From positions 1,116,001 through 1,180,000 of the forward strand of contig OW818654.1 in NCBI GenBank assembly GCA_942492935.1: a stretch of 64,000 nucleotides of DNA, written 5' to 3'. Under the pieces are notes generated by a model. It was not told the origin of the DNA and made no database searches. It saw nothing but the letters and a program-made list of their open reading frames with translations. Of this stretch, positions 28,811 to 38,394 are shown piece by piece (the first letter of the stretch is position 1; every line of letters begins with the position of its first letter). The stretch comes from JANJUO01 sp942492935. GTDB lineage: Bacteria; Bacteroidota; Ignavibacteria; Kapaibacteriales; UBA2268. Position numbers and translations under genes: made by a program.

Positions 28811-29824
28811 ATGCTTAACGAAATAAAAGAATTAAAAGAGAAAATTGAACAAGATTTATCCAAAATAAATATATTAGCTGATTTGGAAAATTTTCGTCTT
28901 CAACATCTCGTAAAAAAAGGTACAATGCAGGGCTTGATTGATAAGCTAAAAGAAGTACCTGCTGAATTAAAACCCACAATTGGCAAAGAATTAAATTTAC
29001 TAAGAAATTTTGTGAATGAACAGTTCAAAAATTTACAAGAAAATTTAACTTCCACCAAAGATGATGAAGTTTCAATTGATTTATCTTTACCTGGAAGAAC
29101 CCAAAAAAGAGGCACCTATCACCCAGTCAATGTAACTTTACAAGAAATCGTTGATATATTTGTTAATATGGGATTCTCTGTTGCTGAAGGACCTGATATT
29201 GAAGATGGCTTTCACAACTTTGACGCTTTAAACTTCGCACCTGACCATCCGGCAAGAGATATGCAAGATACATTCTTTATTCAATCGGATAGGGATATTT
29301 TATTGCGTACACATACTTCACCTGTTCAAATTCGTGTAATGCAAAGTCAAAAACCACCTATCAGAAGTATAATGCCGGGTAGAGTTTATAGAAATGAAGC
29401 GATAAATGCGCGTTCATTAGCAGAATTTCATCAGATTGAAGGTTTGTACATAGACAAAAATGTAAATTTTGCTGAATTAAAAGCAACTATGATGGTTTTT
29501 GCAAAAAGAATGTATGGAGAAAATTCAAAATTCCGCTTTAGACCTTCATATTTCCCATTCACAGAACCAAGTGCCGAAATGGATATTTCTTGTTATCTAT
29601 GTGGTGGAAAAGGATGCCGAATTTGCAAACATTCAGGCTGGCTTGAAATAGTAGGATGCGGAATGGTGCATCCAAATGTACTTAGAGCTGGTGGAATTGA
29701 CCCGGAAGAATATTCAGGTTATGCTTTTGGCTTTGGTATAGAAAGAGTTGCATTGTTACGGACTGGAATTGATGATATACGCTTGTTTTATGAAAATGAT
29801 GTTAGAGTATTAAATCAGTTTTAA
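28811..29824 (+). CDS. pheS: Phenylalanine--tRNA ligase alpha subunit
   Basis: This class II synthetase catalytic subunit works with PheT (beta) to charge tRNA-Phe. The 337 residues comprise an N-terminal coiled coil (LNEIKELKEKIEQDLSKI, GTMQGLIDKLKEVP) and the catalytic domain: FSVAEGPDIEDGFHNFDALN, PARDMQDTFF, LLRTHTSPVQIR, GRVYRNEAINARSLAEFHQI (motif 2), FTEPSAEMDI, GCGMVHPNVL and AFGFGIERVALLR (motif 3). A Cys-rich CYLCGGKGCRIC insert resembles that seen in several bacterial PheS proteins. pheT is not next door; transcription ends at a strong terminator and the following gene is on the other strand. Confidence 0.97.
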   Translation: MLNEIKELKEKIEQDLSKINILADLENFRLQHLVKKGTMQGLIDKLKEVPAELKPTIGKELNLLRNFVNEQFKNLQENLTSTKDDEVSIDLSLPGRTQKRGTYHPVNVTLQEIVDIFVNMGFSVAEGPDIEDGFHNFDALNFAPDHPARDMQDTFFIQSDRDILLRTHTSPVQIRVMQSQKPPIRSIMPGRVYRNEAINARSLAEFHQIEGLYIDKNVNFAELKATMMVFAKRMYGENSKFRFRPSYFPFTEPSAEMDISCYLCGGKGCRICKHSGWLEIVGCGMVHPNVLRAGGIDPEEYSGYAFGFGIERVALLRTGIDDIRLFYENDVRVLNQF

Positions 29825-29843
29825 TATTTAATTTAAAAAAAAG

Positions 29844-29880
29844 CCTGCTAATTAAATTTTCAATTAGCAGGTTTTTTTTT
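29844..29880 (+). terminator. Intrinsic terminator after pheS, possibly bidirectional
   Basis: A perfect 10-bp stem CCTGCTAATT / AATTAGCAGG (29844-29853 and 29862-29871) with an 8-nt loop is followed by nine T residues. Eight A residues precede the stem, so it could also stop the convergent aminotransferase transcript. Confidence 0.9.
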
Positions 29881-29895
29881 ATTTAATCGAATTCA

Positions 29896-31101
29896 TTAAT
29901 TATCATTCTTCTTGTAGCTTGCATAAAATTCTGCAAGTAAGCTGAATGCCTTTTCGAGAATATCTTCAGTAGGAAGTGTTACTATTCTAAAGTGCATCGA
30001 GCCGGGCTTTTGACCGAATCCTGAGCCAGGAACAACAACAACTCCAGTATTTTTAATTAATTCTGTTACAAAACGAGTATCATTTTTCACATCAATAGAT
30101 GGGAAAGCATAGAATGCACCTTCAGGTTGTACCAAGCTGATACCATCAATTTTGCCAAGAATTTCTACCATAAGATTTCTTCTTGTTTCGAGCTTGTGAT
30201 TCATCAATTTCAAATGTGATTGGTCGCCTTCAAGTGCAGGTGCTACCGCCCATTGCAAAGGATGATTAGCAGAAACTCTTGCTCTTAATAATTTGTTGAT
30301 TGCTTCAATGTAATCACCCATAATTTCTCTATTGCCACTAACTACACCCCAGCCGATTCTGAACCCCGGTGCGATATAATTTTTGGATAAGCCAGAAAAA
30401 GTTATACAGCTAACATCTTGATTCAATGCAGCTATTGAAGTCATTTCTTTGCCATCAAAAATTAATTTATCATAAATTTCATCAGCAATGATAATTAGAT
30501 TATGCTCAAGAGCAATATCAATAATTTGAAGTAGAGTTTCTTTTTTAGTAATTGAACCAGTTGGATTATTTGGATTAATCAATACAATTGCTTTGGTGCG
30601 ACTATTAATTTTAGATTTAATATCTTCAATATCAGGTTGCCAGCCATTTGCTTCATCTAAATAATATGGATTTGGCTCACATTCAAGTTTGCTTTCAACT
30701 GCAGTGTAAAGTGGATACCCGGGAGTTGGCATAAGAAAGTTATCACCACGATTAAGCAAAGCTGTTAAGCAAATTTCAATTGCTTCACTTGCTCCTGTTG
30801 TTACAAAAATATCAAGGATATTATGAATACATTTTTTATTAGCATCTCTTTCAATAGCTTCAATTGCAGATTTTATGCCACTGGAAGGAGCATAACCATT
30901 CATATTTTCTTGCAATGCTTTGATAGATGCATTTAGAACAGTTTCAGGAGTACGGTGGTCATATATATTTGGGTCACCAATATTTAAGTAATACATATCT
31001 TTTCGTGTTTTTGCAACTTCATTGGCAAGTGAAATAATATCACGAATAGCATATCTTACATTTTCTGTTTTAACAGCAGGAATAATTTTTTTTAAATTCA
31101 T
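29896..31101 (-). CDS. PLP-dependent class I/II aminotransferase, alanine-aminotransferase-like
   Basis: A fold-type I aminotransferase of about 401 residues from the ATG at 31101, which has GGAG 7 nt upstream; a TTG at 31113 is the alternative. It shows YLNIGDPNIYD, the substrate/PLP segment TTGASEAIEICLTALLN, LINPNNPTGSI, IIADEIYDKLIFDG, the PLP-lysine motif SGLSKNYIAPGFRIGW, and C-terminal FRIVTLPTEDILEKA. The SKxxxAPGxRIGW pattern and the N-terminal AIRDIISLANEV resemble AlaA/alanine transaminases rather than aspartate transaminases. Specificity is therefore probable, not certain. It converges on pheS across a shared terminator. Confidence 0.87.
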   Translation of the reverse strand: MNLKKIIPAVKTENVRYAIRDIISLANEVAKTRKDMYYLNIGDPNIYDHRTPETVLNASIKALQENMNGYAPSSGIKSAIEAIERDANKKCIHNILDIFVTTGASEAIEICLTALLNRGDNFLMPTPGYPLYTAVESKLECEPNPYYLDEANGWQPDIEDIKSKINSRTKAIVLINPNNPTGSITKKETLLQIIDIALEHNLIIIADEIYDKLIFDGKEMTSIAALNQDVSCITFSGLSKNYIAPGFRIGWGVVSGNREIMGDYIEAINKLLRARVSANHPLQWAVAPALEGDQSHLKLMNHKLETRRNLMVEILGKIDGISLVQPEGAFYAFPSIDVKNDTRFVTELIKNTGVVVVPGSGFGQKPGSMHFRIVTLPTEDILEKAFSLLAEFYASYKKNDN

Positions 31102-31698
31102 TGTAATCTCCAATCAATAATAAGTTTATGAATTATTAACAAAAATTTATTTTTTGTAATAACTTCAATTACAAATTTAAGCATTTCTTTTTTGATAAAT
31201 ATAAAGATAAATGAAACTTAAAAAAAAATTGGTAATCAATTTCGTAATTTGATAAATAAATGAAGTTGTTTAATATCATAAATAAACCTTTGCAACAACT
31301 CTGTAAAACCATACTTGAAAAGGAATCTTAAAAGAATATGTATTCTGAAATGTGTTCAAAATGACAGTTTGCCTAAGTGTCTTGTTGAATTTAGTTCGGC
31401 ATCTAAGAATATAGATTCTGAAACGAGTTCAGAATGACAAAGCGGAATGGATTCTGAAACAAGTTCAGAATTACAAAGGAAACCCCACCTAAATCATCCC
31501 CAAAGGGAGGACTTTACATATATTCCTTTTCCTTGGGGAATGTTAGGATGGGGTTTCTTGTGTTACAAACATTAATTCCCCATGTGAATTTCATGGAATT
31601 AGAGCTTTTAACTATCAACAAAACTTTGCATTATATAATTCTGTGATTTAACTTATCAATATTTTCTAGACCTAATCATTAATAATTTACCAAGTGAA
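31102..31698. other. Intergenic region with dispersed repeats
   Basis: No gene is seen in these roughly 600 bp. Two copies of the GATTCTGAAAC(A/G)AGTTCAGAA repeat lie at about 31412 and 31451, directly followed by an imperfect inverted repeat (31479-31558). A TTACAAACATTAATTCCC motif at about 31563 recurs in inverted-repeat elements near 39.45-39.6 kb. Confidence 0.65.
31479..31558. repeat. Imperfect inverted repeat, about 28-bp arms
   Basis: GAAACCCCACCTAAATCATC.. (31479-31507) pairs with ..GGGGAATGTTAGGATGGGG.. (31531-31558) with a few mismatches, leaving a short AT-rich loop. A related GGGGAGGTTAGGAGGTTTTT sequence is near 49336. It lies downstream of the 1814-residue protein gene and may end its transcript. 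Confidence 0.6.
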
Positions 31699-34600
31699 TT
31701 ATTTCTCTATACTCAATTTTCTTGTTTCCATAATTGTTGGAGTTTCCAATTTGATAAAAAACAGCCCTGAATTTAAATATTTAGTATCTATTTCATATTG
31801 GTAAGTTCCTCTTATCAGATTTCCTGCAAAGATAGTATAAATTTCACTACCACTAATATCAATTAAACTTAGTTTAGAATATCCATTTTCAATGAAACCC
31901 ACAATAATCGACACAAATTCACTTGCTGGATTTGGGGAAATATTTATTATCCCACCTTGCAGGCTGTCAAACCCAATAAGTCTTTTCCCACCATCTTCAC
32001 ATATACCTTTTAAATCAAAAATTCCATTGATTTTATCAAAATGAACAATATGGTCTATGACTTCAGGATTTTCAATTATTAATTCTGTATTTGCTGCATT
32101 TCCTAAACCAGCTTTAAATCTCACATTTGCTAATAAATCACTACCATCAATTATTGGAATACTTTCAAATTTTAAAATTCGTTGTCCTTTAGAAATTGAT
32201 ATTTCTTTGAAATCCAAAGGTTCGAGTAATGTAGAATTGAATTTTAAGTCGAAATTTATTGATTGAATATTTAATTGATTAAAATTTTGCCTATTTTTAA
32301 TGTAGATTGGAATATTAATGATTTCACCCGAAAATGCTGTTTCATTTCCAACTTCAATTAAACAATAAGCTGATGACGACGAAATAATTATTTTTGCAGA
32401 ATCAATGTATTTGCATGGCAAAGAGCTTAATGTAACATAATATTCACCATTGACTTCTTCTTTGGGATTAAAACTAATTGGAATATCTTCAAATTGCTCT
32501 ACTGCTAATTGTAATGGAAATATGTTTAAATCCATAGTTATTTCTTGCGGTAATTGAACATTAACTGGTGAAATTGTAATTTCAGTTGATGATTCATTCT
32601 TAATTCTTAAAAAAGATTGAGATGTTTTTCCAACAAAAGAATTAATTATAACTTCATTCACAGAAAATTCCGATTCGCTGATATTTCCTGTAATGTTAAT
32701 TTTTAATTCCTTATTACATATAGTATCTTTGATAATTATATAGTCATCAATGATTTGCTTGGTATTTAAACCTAAAAATTCAAATTCTAATGTAATTTCT
32801 TTTTCACTATCCAAATAAAAACTCTTAATTTTAGTATCAACAAATGATGGTAATGAAATATCGAATTTATTAGTTTGCAAACCTAAATTTGTAATAGTTA
32901 TTGGAAATGTAATTTTTGTACTCGGACACAAATTTCCTAAATTGAAAAATGGTATATCAGAAATAAAATCATTATTTTCTTTCGAGCCGAAAAATTGCAT
33001 AATAAATGCAGTATCATTTGCAGCATTACTGATTATTTTCAGATATGCTTTTTTCAATCCTGATGTTTTTGGTGCAAACATTATTTTTAACGTATAAAAA
33101 TCATTTGTGTCGATAATTATATTTCCTTTGTCGCCAATTATTGAAAAATCAGTCGTAATTTCAGTAAAATCAATTTTTTCAATAATTAATTGTCTATTGC
33201 CTGTATTGAAAATTTGAACTGAATCAATTCTAAAATCTTCGCAAATTAAATTGAATGATTTTGATGCTGAAGAAGATATTTTTGGTCCTTTAGGTACAGC
33301 AATTCCAAACAACTGCACATTAGCAGGGCTTCCGGGTTTATCATGATGAAATTGCAATACTCCGCTTTTTGAGCCAGATGTTAGCGGTGCAAATCTCAGC
33401 TCTGTTCTAACAGAATCTCCCGGTTCAATCGTGAATGTTGTATCATTAATTCCAGAACTAAACAGAAAATTATCAAATCCCGGAATTCCAAATTCAGATT
33501 TTGTAACTGCAACTGATTTACTCCCTACATTGACAATAATTGCTTTAATTACTGAATCTTTAAATTCATTTACAAAAACTGAATCAAAATCAATGATTGA
33601 AGGTAAAATCCTGATTGATTCTTCTACACCTTCGCCATTGATAAGCACTTTTTCTTTAGTATTATTATAGTAAATTTCAATATCAGAATTAAATTTTCTA
33701 ATTTCATCAGCTATAAATCTAAATTCAACTTCAAGAAATTCTTTTGGTTTTACAACGCTATTTCCATTACCTGATACGATTTCAAAATTTGATTTGTCAT
33801 TTCCACTGATTATAATTGAATCAATATTAACAACAACATTTTCATTATTAAAAATAAATCCGCTAACAATAGAATCTTTGTAATTATTTACTGGAATAAT
33901 TCCCATATCAACATTCTTGGCAACAATTTTTGGTGAAATAATTTTCCAATCGAAATCTGAAACATCTTCCTGCAAAATATTCGACTCTGGCTCCCAAATT
34001 TTTACAGTTCCATCATCAGAAGCGGTTAAAAAGTATTGCGAATTTTCAATTGCAGATACTTCTACTACATTTGAATTATGCACACGAAATGATTCTTTGA
34101 AATTGCCTAATCTATAAAAATAATCAACATTCAAACCATTAGATTGAATGATGTGTTTGTTGTCAAAACTCCATATAGTAGGTGCATCTCCAGCTTTAAT
34201 TTCACGAGCAATTCCAGATGCGTAATCAATTAAATAATTTAAAGAACCAACTACAATTTGCTTACCATCTTCACTAAACATAATATTATTATATGTTTTC
34301 GCAAAATTAGTGTAAGTTTTAATTGGTTCGTCATATTTTTCTAATTGCCAAATAGCTATATTGAAATTATTATATGTAGCAATAATATAATTTCCGTCAT
34401 CAGACCAATCAAGAGCAATTGGTTTTGCATCTTTGTGATAATATGCAGTGAATTTGTAAATCTTTTTTGTAAATGGGAATTTCATTTCAACAACTACAAT
34501 TTCAACATCATTAGTGTATGCTATATGAGTGCCAGCTTTATTCCAAACAATAGATTGCTTTGAATTATGATTGGATTTTCCTGAAAAAACTGTATCCATA

Positions 34601-37143
34601 ATTGCAACATCAAAAACGAAAAGCATATTATCTGCACTACCTGCTGCAAGGTATTTACTACTTGCATTCCATTTAACTGTTTTAATTGTTGATTTATTAT
34701 AATATAATGTTTTAGCAATTGTATCAGCTGGAATTAACCAAAGTGATAGTAAATTATTTTTATTTAGTGCAACATATTCAAGATTTGGACTTGCAGATGC
34801 AACTACATCGCTAAAATAATAATCTGTTGCATCTCTTACAATACTCATATTGTTGAAATTATACATAAATGTCTGAAAATTATCTGTCCCAAAAGAAAAT
34901 TGATTTAATAAAGTATTATAATCTATTGCACTTCTACCATAAACAAATTGATTTATCCTGTTTTCTAAATTTCCATTACTAATTTTATATAGCGAAACAT
35001 TGTCATTAAATGCAACAACAATTGAATCTTCTCCTGCAAATGCTGTTGAATTAGCAATAAATTCATTCAAATATTTATCATTATCTATATCATAAAGAAA
35101 GTATTCTGTTGCAATTAAATTTTTCTTTTTGTTCCATTCTACTTTTGAAACTGCTTTACTATATTGAATTACTTTCTTTATATTATGATTTGGAAATTCT
35201 CTTATTGTAATTTTTTGGGAATTGTCTGTATAAACATAAAAATTTCCATCTGGTGAAAAAGAAATATCTCTTACATTCAAATTCAAATTATCCAATTTAG
35301 AATGTAACGACCAATCGCCTGTATTATAGAAATAAATTGCTTTATCATTGCCTGCAAAACTAAGAAACTCTCCATTATTTGAAAAATCAACTGCATAGAA
35401 ATCATTATTCAATGAAAATTTCTTTTCTGGATTACCATTTGCGGAATTCCACACACGCATAAATCCATTCCCAGCCGATGCAATAAGTTTACCATCAGGA
35501 CTATATGTCAAACTATTTACAATACCTGTATTATTTGCAATTTTCAATAATGCTCTACCTGATAAAGGGTCACGAACAGTTATTCCGTTTGTTCCTCCAA
35601 ACGCAACACGAGTTCCTAATGAATTATATTTGACTGAATATGTTTTACCTTCACCAAGTGAAAATATGGGATAAATCTCATCATCAGAAATCTGACTAAC
35701 TTTCATCAAACATTTATTGCTTGGCGTATTTGGGATATTTTGCCAATCATACTTGAGATTTTTTACAGATTTAGCTACATTAGACCATGAATAACCATTA
35801 TCGGTGCTATAATCAAGATTAACAATATCGTCTTGAGTTATGCCACTCCAATTAACAAGAGTATCCGAACCGACTGCAAAGACTTCGCCACCATTTGGAT
35901 GAGTTACCTTGATTGTTTTAATTTTCGGTTTTGCATTAAATTTCCCACCATTTACCATTAATGAAGTAACACAATTAGGGTCTCTAAATTCAATGTTTCC
36001 AAATGTATAAACAGTATCTGAAGGAGTATAAGTTAAAGTAAGATATAAGTCATTACCTTGCTTTATATTTCCACCAGTTGGAGTAATCGAAAAATCAGAA
36101 TTCGTAGAAACAATCGAGAAAATATTAAAATCCCCCTTTTCTGCATACAATCTAATAACAGTATCTTTTTTTGCTCCAATAGGTACAAAACCAAAATTAA
36201 CAGCAGATGGAGTAATTTTTAATGATTTCAGCAAGTTTTTGTTTAAAGTATAAGAAAAATCTTTATTTAATTTAACATTTTCATAATTGAAATTCATTAT
36301 TCCATTTACAGAAGAAACAAGTTGATTTGGATTGGAACAAAAATTTTCGCTCTCCCAAACTAAGGTGCATGGATTCATTTTCTGAACCTCATGCAATATT
36401 TCCATAAAAATAGATAACAATTGGTCTTTTGACTTTACATTTTCAATCCATTTGCCACCAGTACCTTCAGCAATCATTTTCAAAGGAGTTGGGCATAACA
36501 TATCCATTGTAATTGCATAAAATACAATTTCATTATCTACACATTCTTTGATAACATCAGGATATGATTTTAGAGTAGATAAGCCATCAGTCAAAAATAC
36601 AATTACTTTTTTGTATTTGCCTCTTTTTACCATATTTAATGCACCTGTTTGCTGACTCCATAATGCTGCTTCGTAATTAGTGCCACCCATTGCTTTTAAA
36701 GCATTTAGCTTTTGAATAAGCAGTAGCTTTTCTGATGTTAAGTCTTGCATAATGGAAGCACCACTACTAAAAGTAACTATTCCACACTCTGAGGCAGGCA
36801 AGTTCATCATATTTACCCATAATTTTGATGCTTCAATTGTATTGGCAAGACGTGTTCCAATCATTGAACCTGAAACATCAATCGTTAAAACAGAGGAAAT
36901 GCTTGATGGTATTTCTCCTTCGGGACAATTAACACTTATTACTTTTCGCTTAATTCCCATTTCTGAGATATTAAAATAATTGATTGAAATATCAGTATAA
37001 GCAGAATCCTTGTTTTTCATCGCCAAAAAAGAAGCATTCATTATTGGAAATTGGGAGTTATCAACATTATATAATATCAACTCTTGGGAGATAAGAGTAA
37101 GATTCAACACATTTATCAAAACAACAAGAAAAATTTTTTTCAT
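31699..37143 (-). CDS. Giant T9SS-exported protein: VWA, beta-propeller, choice-of-anchor-D, cohesin-like and sorting domains
   Basis: This predicted surface or secreted protein has 1814 residues. A signal peptide (1-19) is followed by a von Willebrand A domain at about 60-245 with a MIDAS DVSGSMIGTRL and FLTDGLSTLKS. Next come an Ig-like HPNGGEVFAVGSDTLVNW domain (about 400-480) and a long WD40-like propeller region (about 490-1040) with repeats such as SLTYSPDGKLIASAGNG and ISFSPDGNFYVYTD. ASH/choice-of-anchor-D modules follow (about 1080-1580), then a cohesin-like domain (about 1600-1725) and a C-terminal SPNPASEFVSIIVGF sorting domain ending RKLSIEK. The architecture parallels the 5.5-9.1 kb gene plus a metal-dependent adhesion domain. 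Adhesion is the obvious guess; the ligand is unknown. Confidence 0.88.
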   Translation of the reverse strand: MKKIFLVVLINVLNLTLISQELILYNVDNSQFPIMNASFLAMKNKDSAYTDISINYFNISEMGIKRKVISVNCPEGEIPSSISSVLTIDVSGSMIGTRLANTIEASKLWVNMMNLPASECGIVTFSSGASIMQDLTSEKLLLIQKLNALKAMGGTNYEAALWSQQTGALNMVKRGKYKKVIVFLTDGLSTLKSYPDVIKECVDNEIVFYAITMDMLCPTPLKMIAEGTGGKWIENVKSKDQLLSIFMEILHEVQKMNPCTLVWESENFCSNPNQLVSSVNGIMNFNYENVKLNKDFSYTLNKNLLKSLKITPSAVNFGFVPIGAKKDTVIRLYAEKGDFNIFSIVSTNSDFSITPTGGNIKQGNDLYLTLTYTPSDTVYTFGNIEFRDPNCVTSLMVNGGKFNAKPKIKTIKVTHPNGGEVFAVGSDTLVNWSGITQDDIVNLDYSTDNGYSWSNVAKSVKNLKYDWQNIPNTPSNKCLMKVSQISDDEIYPIFSLGEGKTYSVKYNSLGTRVAFGGTNGITVRDPLSGRALLKIANNTGIVNSLTYSPDGKLIASAGNGFMRVWNSANGNPEKKFSLNNDFYAVDFSNNGEFLSFAGNDKAIYFYNTGDWSLHSKLDNLNLNVRDISFSPDGNFYVYTDNSQKITIREFPNHNIKKVIQYSKAVSKVEWNKKKNLIATEYFLYDIDNDKYLNEFIANSTAFAGEDSIVVAFNDNVSLYKISNGNLENRINQFVYGRSAIDYNTLLNQFSFGTDNFQTFMYNFNNMSIVRDATDYYFSDVVASASPNLEYVALNKNNLLSLWLIPADTIAKTLYYNKSTIKTVKWNASSKYLAAGSADNMLFVFDVAIMDTVFSGKSNHNSKQSIVWNKAGTHIAYTNDVEIVVVEMKFPFTKKIYKFTAYYHKDAKPIALDWSDDGNYIIATYNNFNIAIWQLEKYDEPIKTYTNFAKTYNNIMFSEDGKQIVVGSLNYLIDYASGIAREIKAGDAPTIWSFDNKHIIQSNGLNVDYFYRLGNFKESFRVHNSNVVEVSAIENSQYFLTASDDGTVKIWEPESNILQEDVSDFDWKIISPKIVAKNVDMGIIPVNNYKDSIVSGFIFNNENVVVNIDSIIISGNDKSNFEIVSGNGNSVVKPKEFLEVEFRFIADEIRKFNSDIEIYYNNTKEKVLINGEGVEESIRILPSIIDFDSVFVNEFKDSVIKAIIVNVGSKSVAVTKSEFGIPGFDNFLFSSGINDTTFTIEPGDSVRTELRFAPLTSGSKSGVLQFHHDKPGSPANVQLFGIAVPKGPKISSSASKSFNLICEDFRIDSVQIFNTGNRQLIIEKIDFTEITTDFSIIGDKGNIIIDTNDFYTLKIMFAPKTSGLKKAYLKIISNAANDTAFIMQFFGSKENNDFISDIPFFNLGNLCPSTKITFPITITNLGLQTNKFDISLPSFVDTKIKSFYLDSEKEITLEFEFLGLNTKQIIDDYIIIKDTICNKELKINITGNISESEFSVNEVIINSFVGKTSQSFLRIKNESSTEITISPVNVQLPQEITMDLNIFPLQLAVEQFEDIPISFNPKEEVNGEYYVTLSSLPCKYIDSAKIIISSSSAYCLIEVGNETAFSGEIINIPIYIKNRQNFNQLNIQSINFDLKFNSTLLEPLDFKEISISKGQRILKFESIPIIDGSDLLANVRFKAGLGNAANTELIIENPEVIDHIVHFDKINGIFDLKGICEDGGKRLIGFDSLQGGIINISPNPASEFVSIIVGFIENGYSKLSLIDISGSEIYTIFAGNLIRGTYQYEIDTKYLNSGLFFIKLETPTIMETRKLSIEK

Positions 37144-37386
37144 AATACTTTCTCAAAAAAATTATGTATTATCAAAAACAAATTATAGATATTTTTTATA
37201 AAAACCAAATTAATTTATGTTAATTCAATCAATTATTAAATTTACATTAATTCTTGTTAATTAATGTGAATTTACTACCAAAATTCAAATCTTTATTTGA
37301 ATTTAATGATAATCCTTCGTAAATTAAAAATTGCTTGATGTATTTTTTTGAATTAATTAATTTATATGAAATATTAGGGGAAATTT

Positions 37387-38394
37387 ATGGAGGCACATTT
37401 TACTCATTGGAACAGAGAATCTGTGTATGATTCAATAAGAGAATTGGCATTTGCATTTCAAAAAAGTAGATTATTTCTAACAGCAATGGAATTAGATGTG
37501 TTTTCTGTTATTGGTGAAGATGGCAAAACATCAGAACAAGTTTCAAATGCTATTAATGCAGACAAAAAAGCTGTTGATAGATTATTGAATGCACTATGTG
37601 GAATAGAATTAATCAAAAAGAAAGATAACAAGTATTTTAATCAACCATATACATTGAAATATCTTGTAAGTAGCAGCCCTGAATATATGGAAGATTTAAA
37701 GCATTATTCTAATTTATGGAATAGTTGGACTGACCTTACAGAAGCTGTAAAAATCGGAAAACCCGTAGTTAATAAAGAAATTCATGAAAAAAGTGATGAT
37801 TGGATTAGAAATTACTATAATTCTACTCATTATAGAGCCAAAAATGAAGCTCCTCAGATAATTAAACAAATTAATTTAAAAAATGTAAAAAATGTTTTAG
37901 AATTAGGTTGTGGCTCTGCTCAATATACAATTGAAATTCTCAAAACTAATCCTGACATACGTGCAACTGTTATGGATATTCCCAAAATTACTGATTTAGC
38001 AAAACAGAATATATTGAAAGAGAATATGACCGATAGAATTGAAGTGATTAGCGGGGATTTCTTTACTGACAAAATAGGCAAAGGGTACGATATGATTATT
38101 CTTTCTTATGTTATTCACTCATATTCTGTCTTTGAAAATATTGAAATATTACAAAAATGTTATGAAGCACTTAATAAACACGGTCAAATATTAATTAACG
38201 AAAATATAATTGAAGATAACAGAATTACACCTGTTACAAGTTCAATATTCTCTTTGAACATGTTATTAAATACAAAATCAGGCGACTCTTATTCCGAAAC
38301 AGATGTTTGGATTATGCTAAAAGAAGCCTGGTTTAAAGATATTTTTAGAATCAATACTGAATTTGAATCAACCTTGATGGTTGGTTTGAAATAA
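37387..38394 (+). CDS. SAM-dependent methyltransferase, O-methyltransferase (dimerisation-domain) type
   Basis: A 335-residue protein with two parts. An N-terminal winged-helix dimerisation domain (about 20-95: FLTAMELDVFSVIGEDGKT, AVDRLLNALCGIELI) resembles small-molecule O-methyltransferases such as the acetylserotonin/hydroxyneurosporene group. The class I SAM domain (about 165-330) shows VLELGCGSAQYTIEILK, DIPKITDLAKQN, VISGDFF and MIILSYVIHSYSV. The gene has AGGGGAAATTTATGG at its start, consistent with a ribosome site. It converges on ppk2 with no intervening base: its TAA ends at 38394 and the opposing TGA begins at 38395. Substrate unknown. Confidence 0.85.
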   Translation: MEAHFTHWNRESVYDSIRELAFAFQKSRLFLTAMELDVFSVIGEDGKTSEQVSNAINADKKAVDRLLNALCGIELIKKKDNKYFNQPYTLKYLVSSSPEYMEDLKHYSNLWNSWTDLTEAVKIGKPVVNKEIHEKSDDWIRNYYNSTHYRAKNEAPQIIKQINLKNVKNVLELGCGSAQYTIEILKTNPDIRATVMDIPKITDLAKQNILKENMTDRIEVISGDFFTDKIGKGYDMIILSYVIHSYSVFENIEILQKCYEALNKHGQILINENIIEDNRITPVTSSIFSLNMLLNTKSGDSYSETDVWIMLKEAWFKDIFRINTEFESTLMVGLK

